A DNA stretch of 22,886 nucleotides. Origin: Lachnospiraceae bacterium (GTDB taxonomy: Bacteria > Bacillota > Clostridia > Lachnospirales > Lachnospiraceae). The stretch lies in NCBI GenBank assembly GCA_900766925.1, contig CAAFXG010000174.1:1-22886 (forward strand), read 5' to 3'. Shown here piece by piece: positions 15,006 through 22,886 of this stretch; the first letter of the stretch is position 1; the number at the start of each line of letters is the position of its first letter. Position numbers and translations under genes: made by a program. The notes beneath the pieces were generated by a model that worked only from the letters and a program-made list of their open reading frames with translations, ran no database searches and had not been told where the DNA came from.

Positions 15006-16169
15006 TTATTTCTTAAAACATTTATTTACTTTTCTGAATATCGCTAATGCCACCCTCACAAATTTCAATGAAAGTCGTAATTGCAACATCTTTATTGCAA
15101 CATTACTAACTGGCGTTTTTTTTACGCGCTCTTTCATCTGACCCTCTGCCACCACATCAAACGATAGTTCTTCCAACTCGCAGTTACACCGTTGCAAAAG
15201 TTCATCGCCCTTCTCAGTAAAAGCTATGGCGGCACTCACTCCTTTCTCGTCATCCTTGTAGTGACTGCCCCATGCATCGCCTATACGGATGTCTGCTGCC
15301 GACTGGTCATACTTGTACTTGCACTTCTCATAACAAGCCTTGCCGAGGCATGCGTCGCTTAGGAACAAGCGATAGAACATGTCTCCTTGCGACAGTCGAG
15401 AGTTTAGGAAAGTTTTTTTTTCCCTTATTAACAGATTGTAACTTTCGTGCCAGTTCACTGGCTCGCCATGCTCAGTTCCGTCAATGGCCATTGCCCATGA
15501 GTCGTGCCATCCAGTGAACTTGTTGCGCCATGAGACGTAAGTCAGTTTGCCTACCTTGGCCTCTGCCCATTTCACGTATTTGTCCCACATCAGTTTGGAT
15601 GGGACACCATGGCAGAAGAAGTCCATCAATACGAAGTTGTCTTCCTTCTTGAACTTCTGGATATAACTACGGAACGAGTCAATTTGGCAGGGAGTGCCCG
15701 TGACGAGATACTTCTGTTTGCGGTCAATAGCCTTGAAGCCGTCAACCGTATAGCTCTGAATATACTTCGAACCGATGGATGGTATCAGTTCCTCAACAGT
15801 CGTTGCGATATAATGCTCCGCCCTGTTAGCCTCTGCATTGTACCTCACACCGCATACCTTATATCCCTCGCCAATGAGCGTGCGTCCAAGTTCGAAGCCC
15901 ACACCACCGCTGCTGCACTTTCTGCGCACTGCCTCGTCCTTGCTCCATGCTCCATAACTCTTGATGCATCTGTCCTTTAGAGACAAGTCATCATGAGAGT
16001 ATGCACAGACATCGAGACATAATCCGCAACTGGTACATTTCAATTCATCCGTGATGCGAGGTTCATAGAACCCGTCGCCATTCAGCTCAATGTTGATTAT
16101 TTGCTTTGCACATACTGTGGCACATACGCCACAGCCGTAGCAATCGTGTATGTTTGCTATATTATTCAT
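15006..16169 (-). CDS. Ferredoxin / F420 hydrogenase-dehydrogenase beta-subunit family protein
   Basis: A 387-aa protein with two 4Fe-4S clusters at the N-terminus (C10-x2-C13-x2-C16-x3-C20 and C45-x2-C48-x2-C51-x3-C55) followed by the FrhB-like domain with R-K-C-S-S-G-G-V-G, L-V-T-G-T-P-C-Q-I and D-F-F-C-H-G-V-P-S. In capsule loci this family occurs beside pyruvyl transferases and probably acts in redox modification of a sugar or donor; the F420 name does not imply that the cell makes F420. I chose the ATG at 16169; a TTG two codons upstream is possible. The middle of the gene is clearly richer in GC than the flanking genes. An A9 run (coding sense) occurs at 15413-15421. Confidence 0.88.
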   Translation of the reverse strand: MNNIANIHDCYGCGVCATVCAKQIINIELNGDGFYEPRITDELKCTSCGLCLDVCAYSHDDLSLKDRCIKSYGAWSKDEAVRRKCSSGGVGFELGRTLIGEGYKVCGVRYNAEANRAEHYIATTVEELIPSIGSKYIQSYTVDGFKAIDRKQKYLVTGTPCQIDSFRSYIQKFKKEDNFVLMDFFCHGVPSKLMWDKYVKWAEAKVGKLTYVSWRNKFTGWHDSWAMAIDGTEHGEPVNWHESYNLLIREKKTFLNSRLSQGDMFYRLFLSDACLGKACYEKCKYKYDQSAADIRIGDAWGSHYKDDEKGVSAAIAFTEKGDELLQRCNCELEELSFDVVAEGQMKERVKKTPVSNVAIKMLQLRLSLKFVRVALAIFRKVNKCFKK

Positions 16170-16187
16170 TTTCAAAACAATCCCCTT

Positions 16188-17099
16188 TTATAACTTGATT
16201 ACTGAAAATTTATGGAACAAAAGCTTCCTTTTGGATTTGAAATCTATAAACTTCAGATCCGAATATTTCATTTCTTTTATCATAGTTTTAAGTCTTGATT
16301 TCCCATTTTCATCCAATTTGTCACGAAAACCATACAACAAGAGCACGTAACTTTTATAAACTATTCCCTTTTGCAACAATCGCAAATCGCCCGTATTGGT
16401 AAGGTTCCTGACATTATCGATGTTTTGCCACAAAATTTCTATTCTTCGTTTGATGTCAACAGACTGCATAGCAGAGCCTTGTCTCAGGAAATAACGATAA
16501 GAACCTGTATCATCAAAAGCGATAGACTTTACATTTGGCAGTACGCTCAGGAAAAACAAGAAGTCTTCACCTATTGAAACATTAGTGTTAAATCGTTGTG
16601 TCCCAACGGTCTTTCTCTTAATGATTTTATCCCATAAAGCGTTGTTCCTTTTTTGTACGTAGTAGCGGAACATCTTATCCTTTCCCGTCAATATGTTCAA
16701 TTCATTATTATGACAGGTGACACGGCCATCTGCATGTTCGACACAATAAGGCTTTATGATTACATCGACACCTTCATGTTCCTGACGTATATTGAAATAT
16801 CCTTCTGTAATCTCATCGTCACCATCTATGAATGACAACCACTCGCCACGGGCATTCTCCAGTCCTATATTTCTGGCCGAAGACACTCCTCCATTTTCTT
16901 TATGGAACACTCTTATGCGAGAGTCTTTTGCAGCATATTCATCACAGATTGTACCTGACTTGTCCTTACTCCCATCATCTATTAGAAGCAATTCGAAATC
17001 CGCAAACGACTGATTGAGTATGCTGTCAATGCAACGCGGTAGATATTGCTCAACGTTATATACAGGTACGATGATTGATATCTTTGGATTATTGTTCAT
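16188..17099 (-). CDS. GT2-family glycosyltransferase
   Basis: A 303-aa GT-A enzyme. The N-terminal fold shows K-I-S-I-I-V-P-V-Y-N-V-E-Q-Y-L, I-D41-D42-G-S-K-D-K-S-G, and D92-G-D94-D95 for metal and nucleotide binding. It resembles the other GT2 protein of the locus in the first 95 residues but differs afterwards, so it likely recognises another acceptor. The length is normal for small bacterial GT2 enzymes. The gene starts 8 bases after the pyruvyl transferase stop and ends 18 bases before the iron-sulfur gene start, consistent with one operon. Confidence 0.9.
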   Translation of the reverse strand: MNNNPKISIIVPVYNVEQYLPRCIDSILNQSFADFELLLIDDGSKDKSGTICDEYAAKDSRIRVFHKENGGVSSARNIGLENARGEWLSFIDGDDEITEGYFNIRQEHEGVDVIIKPYCVEHADGRVTCHNNELNILTGKDKMFRYYVQKRNNALWDKIIKRKTVGTQRFNTNVSIGEDFLFFLSVLPNVKSIAFDDTGSYRYFLRQGSAMQSVDIKRRIEILWQNIDNVRNLTNTGDLRLLQKGIVYKSYVLLLYGFRDKLDENGKSRLKTMIKEMKYSDLKFIDFKSKRKLLFHKFSVIKL

Positions 17100-17107
17100 G
17101 CTAGTAA

Positions 17108-18229
17108 CTACAATGCTTGTTCTAAGAATGACTTACTATCAGCCCTCAACTTATCTAATTTAGAATCCACCTTTTCCCAGTTGATGTCTTTATTGCACAA
17201 ACTGACATCATACGTATCTATCAACATTCTGTCTTCCAATTCAAATAATGACAGGAGACTTTGAAAGCGTGCTAATCCTCTACTATTGTTGCCTATAACA
17301 ATGAATGGTTTATGAAAGAGGATAGAGAATACGCATGCATGGAAACTATCTGTAATGACATAAGATGAGTCTCTGAAACTGCGAAGCCATTGTTCTACTG
17401 GAGGTTGCACAATTTCTTCTAATGACGAACCCTTCACCTCATATTTGCTGTTAGTCTCAAACGGAATCATATCCAGTACTTTAGCACATTCTGAAATGTA
17501 TTGCCTTTTTTCATTTGTATAGTCAAGCACATAACACATAAGGTTGCCATTAATCTCATGTGTTTTATCAGATTCTTCCATAATGTGTTCATAGTCTATT
17601 CTGTCAAGCAGCAAAGTTGGATCTAGAACTTGTACGGCATCGATATAATCCAAATAATCTTTGCATAAAGTAACTCCGCTTTGTTCTCTTGTAGACACTG
17701 CATCAAATCTTTGAATCGCTTTTAGGGCATTCTTAGTATCTTTAGGATTATACTCCCAAGTATCAACTCCAAACGATGCTGCATAAGCTATTCGTTTTAT
17801 ATTCCAACCTTTTGTAAACTCAAGGTATGCTATTTTTACATCATTTCCTGGCATATAGCGCCTTCTCCACACCTGGTCACTACCAACCACTATTGCGTCA
17901 TAGTCATTTGGAGAGATTTTTTCATATCTATCAATGATTCTCCTGCTAATGTACTTTTGAATGAAAGCTTTAGTGTATTTTCTTTTTGCACGTTCCCTGG
18001 TATTATATTCTTTCTGATAATCTAGGCAAACGTGCTTACCTATAGACCTCATACCTAATCTCTTAATATAGGTTATAGAGTTTCTCCACCATGGTCTATG
18101 TATTTGATCCGGTTTATCAAAGACTTCCACCTCATGCCCCATTCTCTCGAGCACTGTCTGCAAGGCATAAGCTTGTAGTATTCCACCATAGTTAGTATGG
18201 AGGGGTAAAGTAAGTATTCCTATTTTCAT
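17108..18229 (-). CDS. Polysaccharide pyruvyl transferase family protein (second copy)
   Basis: A 373-aa protein, the same length as the other family member at 12585-13706 but only distantly similar. Motifs are N-Y-G-G-I-L-Q-A-Y-A-L-Q (13-24), V-V-G-S-D-Q-V-W (114-121), A-Y-A-A-S-F-G-V, D-P-T-L-L-L and V-I-T-D-S-F-H-A-C-V-F. It is the first glycan gene in transcription order. Its ATG overlaps the stop of the preceding HEPN-like gene (ATGA, 18226-18229), so the glycan operon appears to continue directly from the putative defence genes. The reaction is presumed from the family (pyruvate ketal addition to a sugar). Confidence 0.88.
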   Translation of the reverse strand: MKIGILTLPLHTNYGGILQAYALQTVLERMGHEVEVFDKPDQIHRPWWRNSITYIKRLGMRSIGKHVCLDYQKEYNTRERAKRKYTKAFIQKYISRRIIDRYEKISPNDYDAIVVGSDQVWRRRYMPGNDVKIAYLEFTKGWNIKRIAYAASFGVDTWEYNPKDTKNALKAIQRFDAVSTREQSGVTLCKDYLDYIDAVQVLDPTLLLDRIDYEHIMEESDKTHEINGNLMCYVLDYTNEKRQYISECAKVLDMIPFETNSKYEVKGSSLEEIVQPPVEQWLRSFRDSSYVITDSFHACVFSILFHKPFIVIGNNSRGLARFQSLLSLFELEDRMLIDTYDVSLCNKDINWEKVDSKLDKLRADSKSFLEQAL

Positions 18230-19284
18230 ATTTCTGGTATATCATTTAAATAATTGTCGAATTCGGTATATAAAATATCGATAGCAAGCAGGCTAAACCT
18301 AATAAGTGCATTCCACTGTATTTGTGAATAGCTTTCATGTGGACTGGCCGCTGTCTTATAGTGCACAATGTCATTTCTTGTATCGTAAAATATATTACCC
18401 ACGTTAATATCCCCGTTAAAAGCATTTGTAATTATGTCAGATACATTTGAAGGAAGTAACTTGAACAGATATTGAATCTGATTCGACTGGTGACCATTGC
18501 CGGCATATTGCTTGACAAATTCAGCAATCTTTGTTCTATTAATTGTGCTTTGTAACGTTTTCTCAAATTCGTGAGTCATTGAGATCCTAAACAGTCGTTC
18601 TATGCAGCGAAAAAGATCTAGAAAGCAGAACTTGTATTTCCTCTCAAGAAGACTCAGAAAAACACTCTCTATAGGGATGTGTTTGCTGGAATTGTTTATT
18701 ACCTGATTGTATGCTGTTATTGTATCATTGTCAAAAGGAAGTACGGAAAGAGTAGCGGTCTGCAATTCATGCTCAAAAACAATCTTGATTAAGAATTGCT
18801 GGCGTTCGGAGCACGATGCAGGCAATGGTTCCTTTATCAAGTAAGAGCATACCGAGCCATAACATTTTGGCAAGTACTCCTTTACCTGCTCTATACTCAA
18901 ATCCTGACCCGTGAAGAGGTATTCGGAAAGAAATGCATCTGTCGCAACATTACGATTGCAGGGGATATTCAGCTCTTCAACAACGAACAAGAAGTGTGCG
19001 AAATCAAAGCCAACCTCTTCAAGGTTTGAATAAGATAAAGATTCATCATATCCATAAGTAACAAGATATGTATAGCTATTGCCGTCATCTGTAACAGACA
19101 AAACTATTGCTCGATGTTCATTATCAACGACATAACTATCAATAATAACTATATTGCCTACAAGTATTAGAAAAGTAGCTTCGTCTATATTCCACCTTTT
19201 GTTTTTTTCCAAAGCAGGAATATTTGTACCTTCTGTCAGGTTATTCTTGATGACTTCAAGTATTTTATTCACATTTCTACTCAT
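18226..19284 (-). CDS. HEPN-like protein, putative RNase component of an unrecognised module
   Basis: A 352-aa protein with no signal peptide or membrane helix. The C-terminal third is helical and has the pattern of ApeA-like HEPN domains: F-L-D-L-F-R-C-I-E-R-L-F early, then D-T-R303-N-D-I-V-H308-Y-K, an R-N-x3-H motif like the catalytic site of HEPN ribonucleases. The N-terminal 200 residues (W-N-I-D-E-A-T-F-L-I-L-V-G and following) look like a mixed alpha/beta domain I do not recognise. I chose the ATG at 19284 (1 base after the upstream stop, TAA-C-ATG); a TTG at 19305 would add seven residues. The stop overlaps the pyruvyl transferase start. RNase activity is inference from the motif; many HEPN proteins are nucleases in toxin or abortive-infection systems. 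Confidence 0.65.
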   Translation of the reverse strand: MSRNVNKILEVIKNNLTEGTNIPALEKNKRWNIDEATFLILVGNIVIIDSYVVDNEHRAIVLSVTDDGNSYTYLVTYGYDESLSYSNLEEVGFDFAHFLFVVEELNIPCNRNVATDAFLSEYLFTGQDLSIEQVKEYLPKCYGSVCSYLIKEPLPASCSERQQFLIKIVFEHELQTATLSVLPFDNDTITAYNQVINNSSKHIPIESVFLSLLERKYKFCFLDLFRCIERLFRISMTHEFEKTLQSTINRTKIAEFVKQYAGNGHQSNQIQYLFKLLPSNVSDIITNAFNGDINVGNIFYDTRNDIVHYKTAASPHESYSQIQWNALIRFSLLAIDILYTEFDNYLNDIPEI

Positions 19285-19285
19285 G

Positions 19286-20437
19286 TTATACAGAAAGCCA
19301 AACAATACTCATATTATCAACCTCTTTGATGTCAAGCATCTCAGAGAATACCTTTTTGTAATATTCTCGTTGCGCATTTCCTATTTTCTTCTTGTCGAGC
19401 ATAGAAATCTTTTCGTTCAGAATATCAAAGGACAAATAACGTCCAAGAGCATCGCCTTCAAGATTCTCAATTTTGTCAATAATTGACTGAATGCAAGCCT
19501 CTGCTTTTTGCCTGCGATCGTTTATCATTTCCGCACTGCGTTCTTCCCCCGGCCTGCCTACAATATACTGCGCTAATGCGACCACAAAGCCTACCTTAGA
19601 AGGCATTTCTGTAAACAGATCCATTCCAGAGCATATTCCAATCGTTTTTTCTGCTTTGTATTTGCATATAGCTGAGTCAAGAAGTACAAGAAGGTTCAAT
19701 ACGGCAAAAAATATTTTAGAGTATTCACGATTTCCAGACATCTTTACTATATCCAATCGTGTAAATTCATCGGCTAATTTATCGGAGGTAGAGAGCAGTT
19801 CCTTGCGACTTGAAAATGCCATATATAATTCTACTATGCTACTAGCCTGATAGATACCTCCATCAGTTCTCCGTCTCTTGTCATTCTTGTAGTTTAAAGT
19901 CAGTCCGTCTAATCTCTCCTTTACTTCCCTGAGAAGAGGTTTGTAAACCACTTCCAACTGGCGTTTTGTGTCCCATGGAGTCTGTCCTGAGTTAAGTACA
20001 AGCATTCTATAAATTAAGCTTGCCACATCTGCAGCTATCCAAAATTCTATCCTAATAGGGTTATTAGAGATTTCCGAGTTCGAATTTATCGCCACTGATA
20101 AAGCCTCCGTTCGCTGCATTCCATCAATTACCGTTGCCTCTGGTAAACTCTGTTCTAATATCTGATTTATATTTTGGTCGTTGATTTCACAAATATGGGG
20201 ATAGGTTATTCCAATGACTATTGGAGGGATGATTGCGCCATAAGTCAAATCTTCAATCAGACGTCGTCGCACCATATTAGCAGACCTCGTATTGAGTACA
20301 GGCCTCTGCTCATCAAGCTTATTGAACTTTCCATTCTGATTATACCAAGACAAATATTCTTCTATTGTGGATGTACAAGATACGGACAAGCTATTCAGTC
20401 TAGTGTCCTTTAATAGCAGTAAATTTGAGACTTTCAT
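19286..20437 (-). CDS. DGQHR/ParB-like domain protein
   Basis: A 383-aa protein. The N-terminal half carries G-A-I-I-P-P-I-V-I-G-I (about 67-77) and V-I-D105-G-M-Q-R109-T-E-A-L, matching the pattern of DGQHR, DUF262 and DndB-like proteins of the ParB/sulfiredoxin fold, where D-G-x-Q/H-R is the hallmark. A later L-N-S-G-Q-T-P-W-D-T-K-R-Q-L-E fits the second conserved segment of those families. The C-terminal half is helical with no known motif. Such domains occur in DNA-modification and restriction systems and next to HEPN proteins. The gene is 81 bases from the upstream gene and 1 base before the downstream HEPN-like start. DNA or nucleotide binding is likely; catalysis is unproven. Confidence 0.7.
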   Translation of the reverse strand: MKVSNLLLLKDTRLNSLSVSCTSTIEEYLSWYNQNGKFNKLDEQRPVLNTRSANMVRRRLIEDLTYGAIIPPIVIGITYPHICEINDQNINQILEQSLPEATVIDGMQRTEALSVAINSNSEISNNPIRIEFWIAADVASLIYRMLVLNSGQTPWDTKRQLEVVYKPLLREVKERLDGLTLNYKNDKRRRTDGGIYQASSIVELYMAFSSRKELLSTSDKLADEFTRLDIVKMSGNREYSKIFFAVLNLLVLLDSAICKYKAEKTIGICSGMDLFTEMPSKVGFVVALAQYIVGRPGEERSAEMINDRRQKAEACIQSIIDKIENLEGDALGRYLSFDILNEKISMLDKKKIGNAQREYYKKVFSEMLDIKEVDNMSIVWLSV

Positions 20438-20498
20438 TCGTATATTGTTAATAAGTAACTGTTATGTGAAGTGCGTCATTTTTGACTCCAAAACCTTC

Positions 20499-20510
20499 GT
20501 GACCTGTCAC
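20499..20510. promoter_or_regulatory. Short inverted repeat GTGAC-CT-GTCAC in an 81-base gap
   Basis: The arms GTGAC and GTCAC are separated by two bases, about 62 bases upstream of the DGQHR-like gene start and 9 bases after the stop of the 102-aa gene. It could be an operator half-site pair or chance; no TAnnTTTG element accompanies it. It is listed because this is the longest gap within the four-gene cluster. Confidence 0.2.
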
Positions 20511-20518
20511 CAGTCGTT

Positions 20519-20827
20519 TCAAATTTCGTCATACTCTTTCTGCATTGAATCAACACGCGGCTTAAGGAAATCGTGATGACCATCGGACATGAGTCGTTTA
20601 TAACAATTGATAGCTTTCTTGAGTAGACTCATATCTGGGTTGCCTATAGTCTTTGAGTGCTCGTACATCTGATGGTTTGCATCAGCTTGCCAATATATGA
20701 TGGCATCATCGTACACCCCTTCGCGAAGAAGCTGGACGAGTTCATCGTAACCTTCATTTACCTTTGAAGGGTTAAGCACTTTATCTATAGCCTCATCGAG
20801 GCGCTGGAAAGTTTCTTTATTTAACAT
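20519..20827 (-). CDS. Small helical protein of unknown function
   Basis: A 102-aa acidic, all-helical protein (M-L-N-K-E-T-F-Q-R-L-D-E-A-I-D-K-V). The segment A-I-N-C-Y-K-R-L-M-S-D-G-H-H-D-F-L-K-P-R resembles a single TPR-like helix pair, and the whole could be two or three such repeats. No signal peptide or membrane segment is present. It sits 20 bases after the 586-aa HEPN-like gene and before the DGQHR-like gene. An adaptor or antitoxin role beside two HEPN proteins is possible, but nothing in the sequence proves it. Confidence 0.65.
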   Translation of the reverse strand: MLNKETFQRLDEAIDKVLNPSKVNEGYDELVQLLREGVYDDAIIYWQADANHQMYEHSKTIGNPDMSLLKKAINCYKRLMSDGHHDFLKPRVDSMQKEYDEI

Positions 20828-20847
20828 ATTATTATGCTTTAATATTT

Positions 20848-22608
20848 TTAATTATCATGCTTTTTTCTCGGAATCTTTATGAATGACTTACAAGTCTTGT
20901 CAAAACCATAATACTTTCTGTTGTTAATGATATACCCTTTGTAACCTGCCATTAGAAGCGCAATGCTGCAGCATAGTTTATGAAGGTTGATACTCAACTG
21001 AAAGAGATTTGTTTCCAGATTTGCCCTTTCCATGTGCTTCGGATGTATAGATCCGTGTAGCATAGTATTTCTGGCATCAAGTGTTATATCGTCAAACTTA
21101 TCAAGCGGATAATTGAAATAGACTAGAAGAGCTCTTAACTTATCAGAATTGAAACCATTGTTCATCGAATTTATCTTCTTCATAAGGTTCTCCTTTTCCT
21201 CGAGTGTGATTTTATCTTCGTTGCCAATTTTTTCCAGTACAGAAACGAATAAAGGCTTTATTTCGTCTTCCCATAGTGTTTTGTCAATCAAATAATCTTG
21301 ACTGTCTCCTATTATCGTTTTGGTCAGACTTGCGATTGCCTCAAGTGCAATACTATATGAACCTGGTTGCAGCTCTAACGTATATTTCGAACCCGACAAC
21401 ACCAAAAACAACCCTCTTCGCAATGCCTCATATTTGCAGAAGTTTTTGACAAGGTTACTGAACACCTCGAATCCCAAATAAGGTAATGCATTACTTAGTC
21501 TAAGATTCGTTATCAAACCACAAGCTCTCGACTCTCCTTTTTGTGGATCCATCTTCATTGCTGCTGGCACCAAAACTGAAAACACGTTGGTTGTTAGAAT
21601 CTGGTATTCGCAATGGATTGTAGGAGAAAGTGATTGATAATCTATTCCCTTCAACTGAAGACGGGAAGGATCATCATAAGCAAAAAGCCAGCATTCATCC
21701 AGATATACATCACATACGACCATGCCCAAAGCGACCAAGAAAGAAAAGACCATTTCCATCATTGACTCAACCGTCAAAGGATCTTTTGCATCCACCACAA
21801 GATATTTAGCTCCATTAGACTCATAAAGGTATGCAGTCAAGGAGTTGTTTTCCAAATCAACCAAGATACAATGTGTATCTTTCCCGTCTATATCGTACAC
21901 TTTCCAGCCAATGGTTCTCACAATATCTGAATTTTGAGGGACTTCGGTTATGTACCTCAAATATTTTTTATCTGATGAATTGATATTTGGCGAAACTAAT
22001 TGGTTGATAAATATTTCGACTTGATCTGGTGATGTGAAAGTTCTTTCTAACTTGGATAAATGCGAGCCATTATTAGGAACAATGAAATCTGTACCATCAA
22101 TCGTAATATGACTATTGTTTATATTAATCTCATCCGTATCGATTTTTGTCCAATCCCTCTGGTATGCAACAGAAAACCCTCGTTGTGTTTTAGTAAATTT
22201 TGCATCATGAGGAACATTTACGTCGGAACAATATGGGGCGATACAATCAGACAAGGATTGGATTTTGTCTAATGCGAATTGGACTCCATAAATAAATTGT
22301 GGAACAAACATCTCCTCAATGTTATTAAAACATTCAGGATTCTTCAAAACGCAATCGATACGCGTTAAAAGCTCATTCAATCCATTCTGATCTGACAATC
22401 TATCATAGCAACCGATATTACGCATAATCTTTTGATAAATCCGTTCTCTCATCTTATGTTGTGACGGATGCGAATTTGAACGGGCTACATCAAGAACAGG
22501 AGATGGAATCTTATGAGCCGAGATTATCTGTTCATCAACTTTGTTTGTTATTATATCATCAACAAACGATTTTACTTTAGAAGCTATTTTATCGATACAC
22601 ATATACAT
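20848..22608 (-). CDS. Large HEPN-like protein, ApeA-like architecture
   Basis: A 586-aa soluble protein. Residues about 1-130 are helical; about 150-330 is a beta-rich region (I-T-I-D-G-T-D-F-I-V-P, C-I-L-V-D-L-E-N-N-S-L-T-A-Y-L-Y). The last 200 residues are helical, with Y-S-I-A-L-E-A-I-A-S-L, then D-A-R513-N-T-M-L-H518-G, an R-N-x3-H motif followed by G, as in ApeA-type HEPN domains. Length and order resemble ApeA phage-defence proteins, whose N-terminal part senses and whose HEPN domain cuts RNA, but I cannot confirm homology. The GTG at 22611 precedes the ATG at 22608; I use the ATG. It is the first gene of the four-gene cluster. The preceding 27 bases to the small frame at 22636 show no clear promoter. 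Confidence 0.65.
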   Translation of the reverse strand: MYMCIDKIASKVKSFVDDIITNKVDEQIISAHKIPSPVLDVARSNSHPSQHKMRERIYQKIMRNIGCYDRLSDQNGLNELLTRIDCVLKNPECFNNIEEMFVPQFIYGVQFALDKIQSLSDCIAPYCSDVNVPHDAKFTKTQRGFSVAYQRDWTKIDTDEININNSHITIDGTDFIVPNNGSHLSKLERTFTSPDQVEIFINQLVSPNINSSDKKYLRYITEVPQNSDIVRTIGWKVYDIDGKDTHCILVDLENNSLTAYLYESNGAKYLVVDAKDPLTVESMMEMVFSFLVALGMVVCDVYLDECWLFAYDDPSRLQLKGIDYQSLSPTIHCEYQILTTNVFSVLVPAAMKMDPQKGESRACGLITNLRLSNALPYLGFEVFSNLVKNFCKYEALRRGLFLVLSGSKYTLELQPGSYSIALEAIASLTKTIIGDSQDYLIDKTLWEDEIKPLFVSVLEKIGNEDKITLEEKENLMKKINSMNNGFNSDKLRALLVYFNYPLDKFDDITLDARNTMLHGSIHPKHMERANLETNLFQLSINLHKLCCSIALLMAGYKGYIINNRKYYGFDKTCKSFIKIPRKKHDN

Positions 22609-22635
22609 CACAGTTTAATCAACGTGAAAAAATCA

Positions 22636-22734
22636 TCAGCATGCGATTAGATCTAACAATGATGTGAGTTTGCCTTCATCTTGATAAGTATGTCGGCACG
22701 TTTGCTTAACTATTTTTGAGAGGGACACTGACAT
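22636..22734 (-). CDS. Possible small or truncated gene, 32 aa
   Basis: The ATG at 22734 follows a purine-rich stretch (GGAAAAGGGAG) and opens a 32-codon frame beginning M-S-V-S-L-S-K-I-V-K-Q-T-C-R-H-T and ending L-D-L-I-A-C. The start is 16 bases after the stop of the edge gene, as in an operon. Composition of the peptide looks protein-like. It may be an intact tiny gene or the 5' remnant of a larger gene displaced when the HEPN cluster arrived. I recognise no family. Confidence 0.35.
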   Translation of the reverse strand: MSVSLSKIVKQTCRHTYQDEGKLTSLLDLIAC

Positions 22735-22750
22735 CTCCCTTTTCCGTCCG

Positions 22751-22885
22751 CTATATCATGTCACTCACCTTTCGCACAATTATCTCGGTGACCATGTCCG
22801 CCCACATTGTGTTGAGTTCGTCAGCGAGGTTGGGGTTTCGGGGATTGGTGGTCCAGATGATGTCGAAGCCATCTTTCCTTAGGTC
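22751..22885 (-). CDS. C-terminal end of an unrecognised gene cut by the right edge
   Basis: An open frame enters from the right edge and runs 44 codons to TAG: D-L-R-K-D-G-F-D-I-I-W-T-T-N-P-R-N-P-N-L, then A-D-E-L-N-T-M-W and further. It is richer in GC than the HEPN-like gene downstream, and the other minus-strand frame I traced from the edge stops after about 20 codons. The family is not recognised from this fragment. Confidence 0.45.
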   Translation of the reverse strand, partial: DLRKDGFDIIWTTNPRNPNLADELNTMWADMVTEIIVRKVSDMI

Positions 22886-22886
22886 G

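Noticed and set aside
15413..15421. A9 run (coding sense) in the iron-sulfur protein gene as a further phase switch
   Set aside because: A/T runs of 7-9 occur several times in this AT-rich window, and the codons encode an ordinary E-K-K-T; weaker evidence than for the G/C runs.
15006..16169. Evidence for F420 metabolism
   Set aside because: The family name is historical; members in capsule loci of bacteria without F420 are common, and no F420 genes are present here.
22721..22740. Hairpin AGGGA...TCCCT as a terminator
   Set aside because: Only a five-base stem with a ten-base loop, followed by a short T run on the plus strand only, whereas genes here are on the minus strand.
1..22886. Invertible-promoter (mpi-type) control of the polysaccharide locus, CRISPR arrays, tRNA genes
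   Set aside because: No paired inverted repeats around a promoter, no regularly spaced repeats and no tRNA-like cloverleaf were seen.

Overview
The window looks like part of a Bacteroidales genome (Prevotella/Bacteroides type). This rests on the style of its surface-glycan genes, weak or absent Shine-Dalgarno signals, one good match to the Bacteroidetes promoter (TTTG, spacer, TAnnTTTG), and degenerate AT-rich octamer repeats. Genus and species cannot be fixed from the sequence. Every credible gene is on the minus strand, so transcription runs from the right edge to the left edge.

Right part (about 18.2-22.9 kb): two short unrecognised open frames at the edge, then four tightly packed genes. 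They encode a 586-aa protein with a C-terminal HEPN-type R-N-x3-H motif, a 102-aa helical protein, a 383-aa protein with a DGQHR/ParB-like D-G-x-Q-R motif, and a second HEPN-type protein of 352 aa. I do not recognise this gene set as a named system. It is the best candidate here for an undescribed defence or toxin-like module. Its last gene overlaps the first glycan gene by ATGA.

Middle (about 7.2-18.2 kb): a surface polysaccharide (capsule, O-antigen or exopolysaccharide) locus. It has two polysaccharide pyruvyl transferases, two GT2 and at least two GT4 glycosyltransferases, one divergent glycosyltransferase, a Wzy-like membrane polymerase, an iron-sulfur protein of the F420 dehydrogenase beta-subunit family, and two left-handed beta-helix O-acetyltransferases. 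Several junctions are ATGA overlaps.

Left part (1-7.0 kb): rdrA and rdrB, a RADAR phage-defence pair (P-loop ATPase plus adenosine-deaminase-like protein), sit between two glycosyltransferase genes. At the far left is an acyltransferase-3 gene that is out of frame at a C9 tract and then broken by what looks like an IS end.

Three runs of 9-10 G/C, all in predicted glycan-modifying genes (acyltransferase, acetyltransferase, glycosyltransferase), suggest slipped-strand phase variation of the surface glycan. The acyltransferase is read as OFF; the other two are ON. Taken together, the window joins a variable cell surface (a likely phage receptor or shield) to one known and one possible intracellular defence module, apparently in the same transcriptional direction and partly the same operon.
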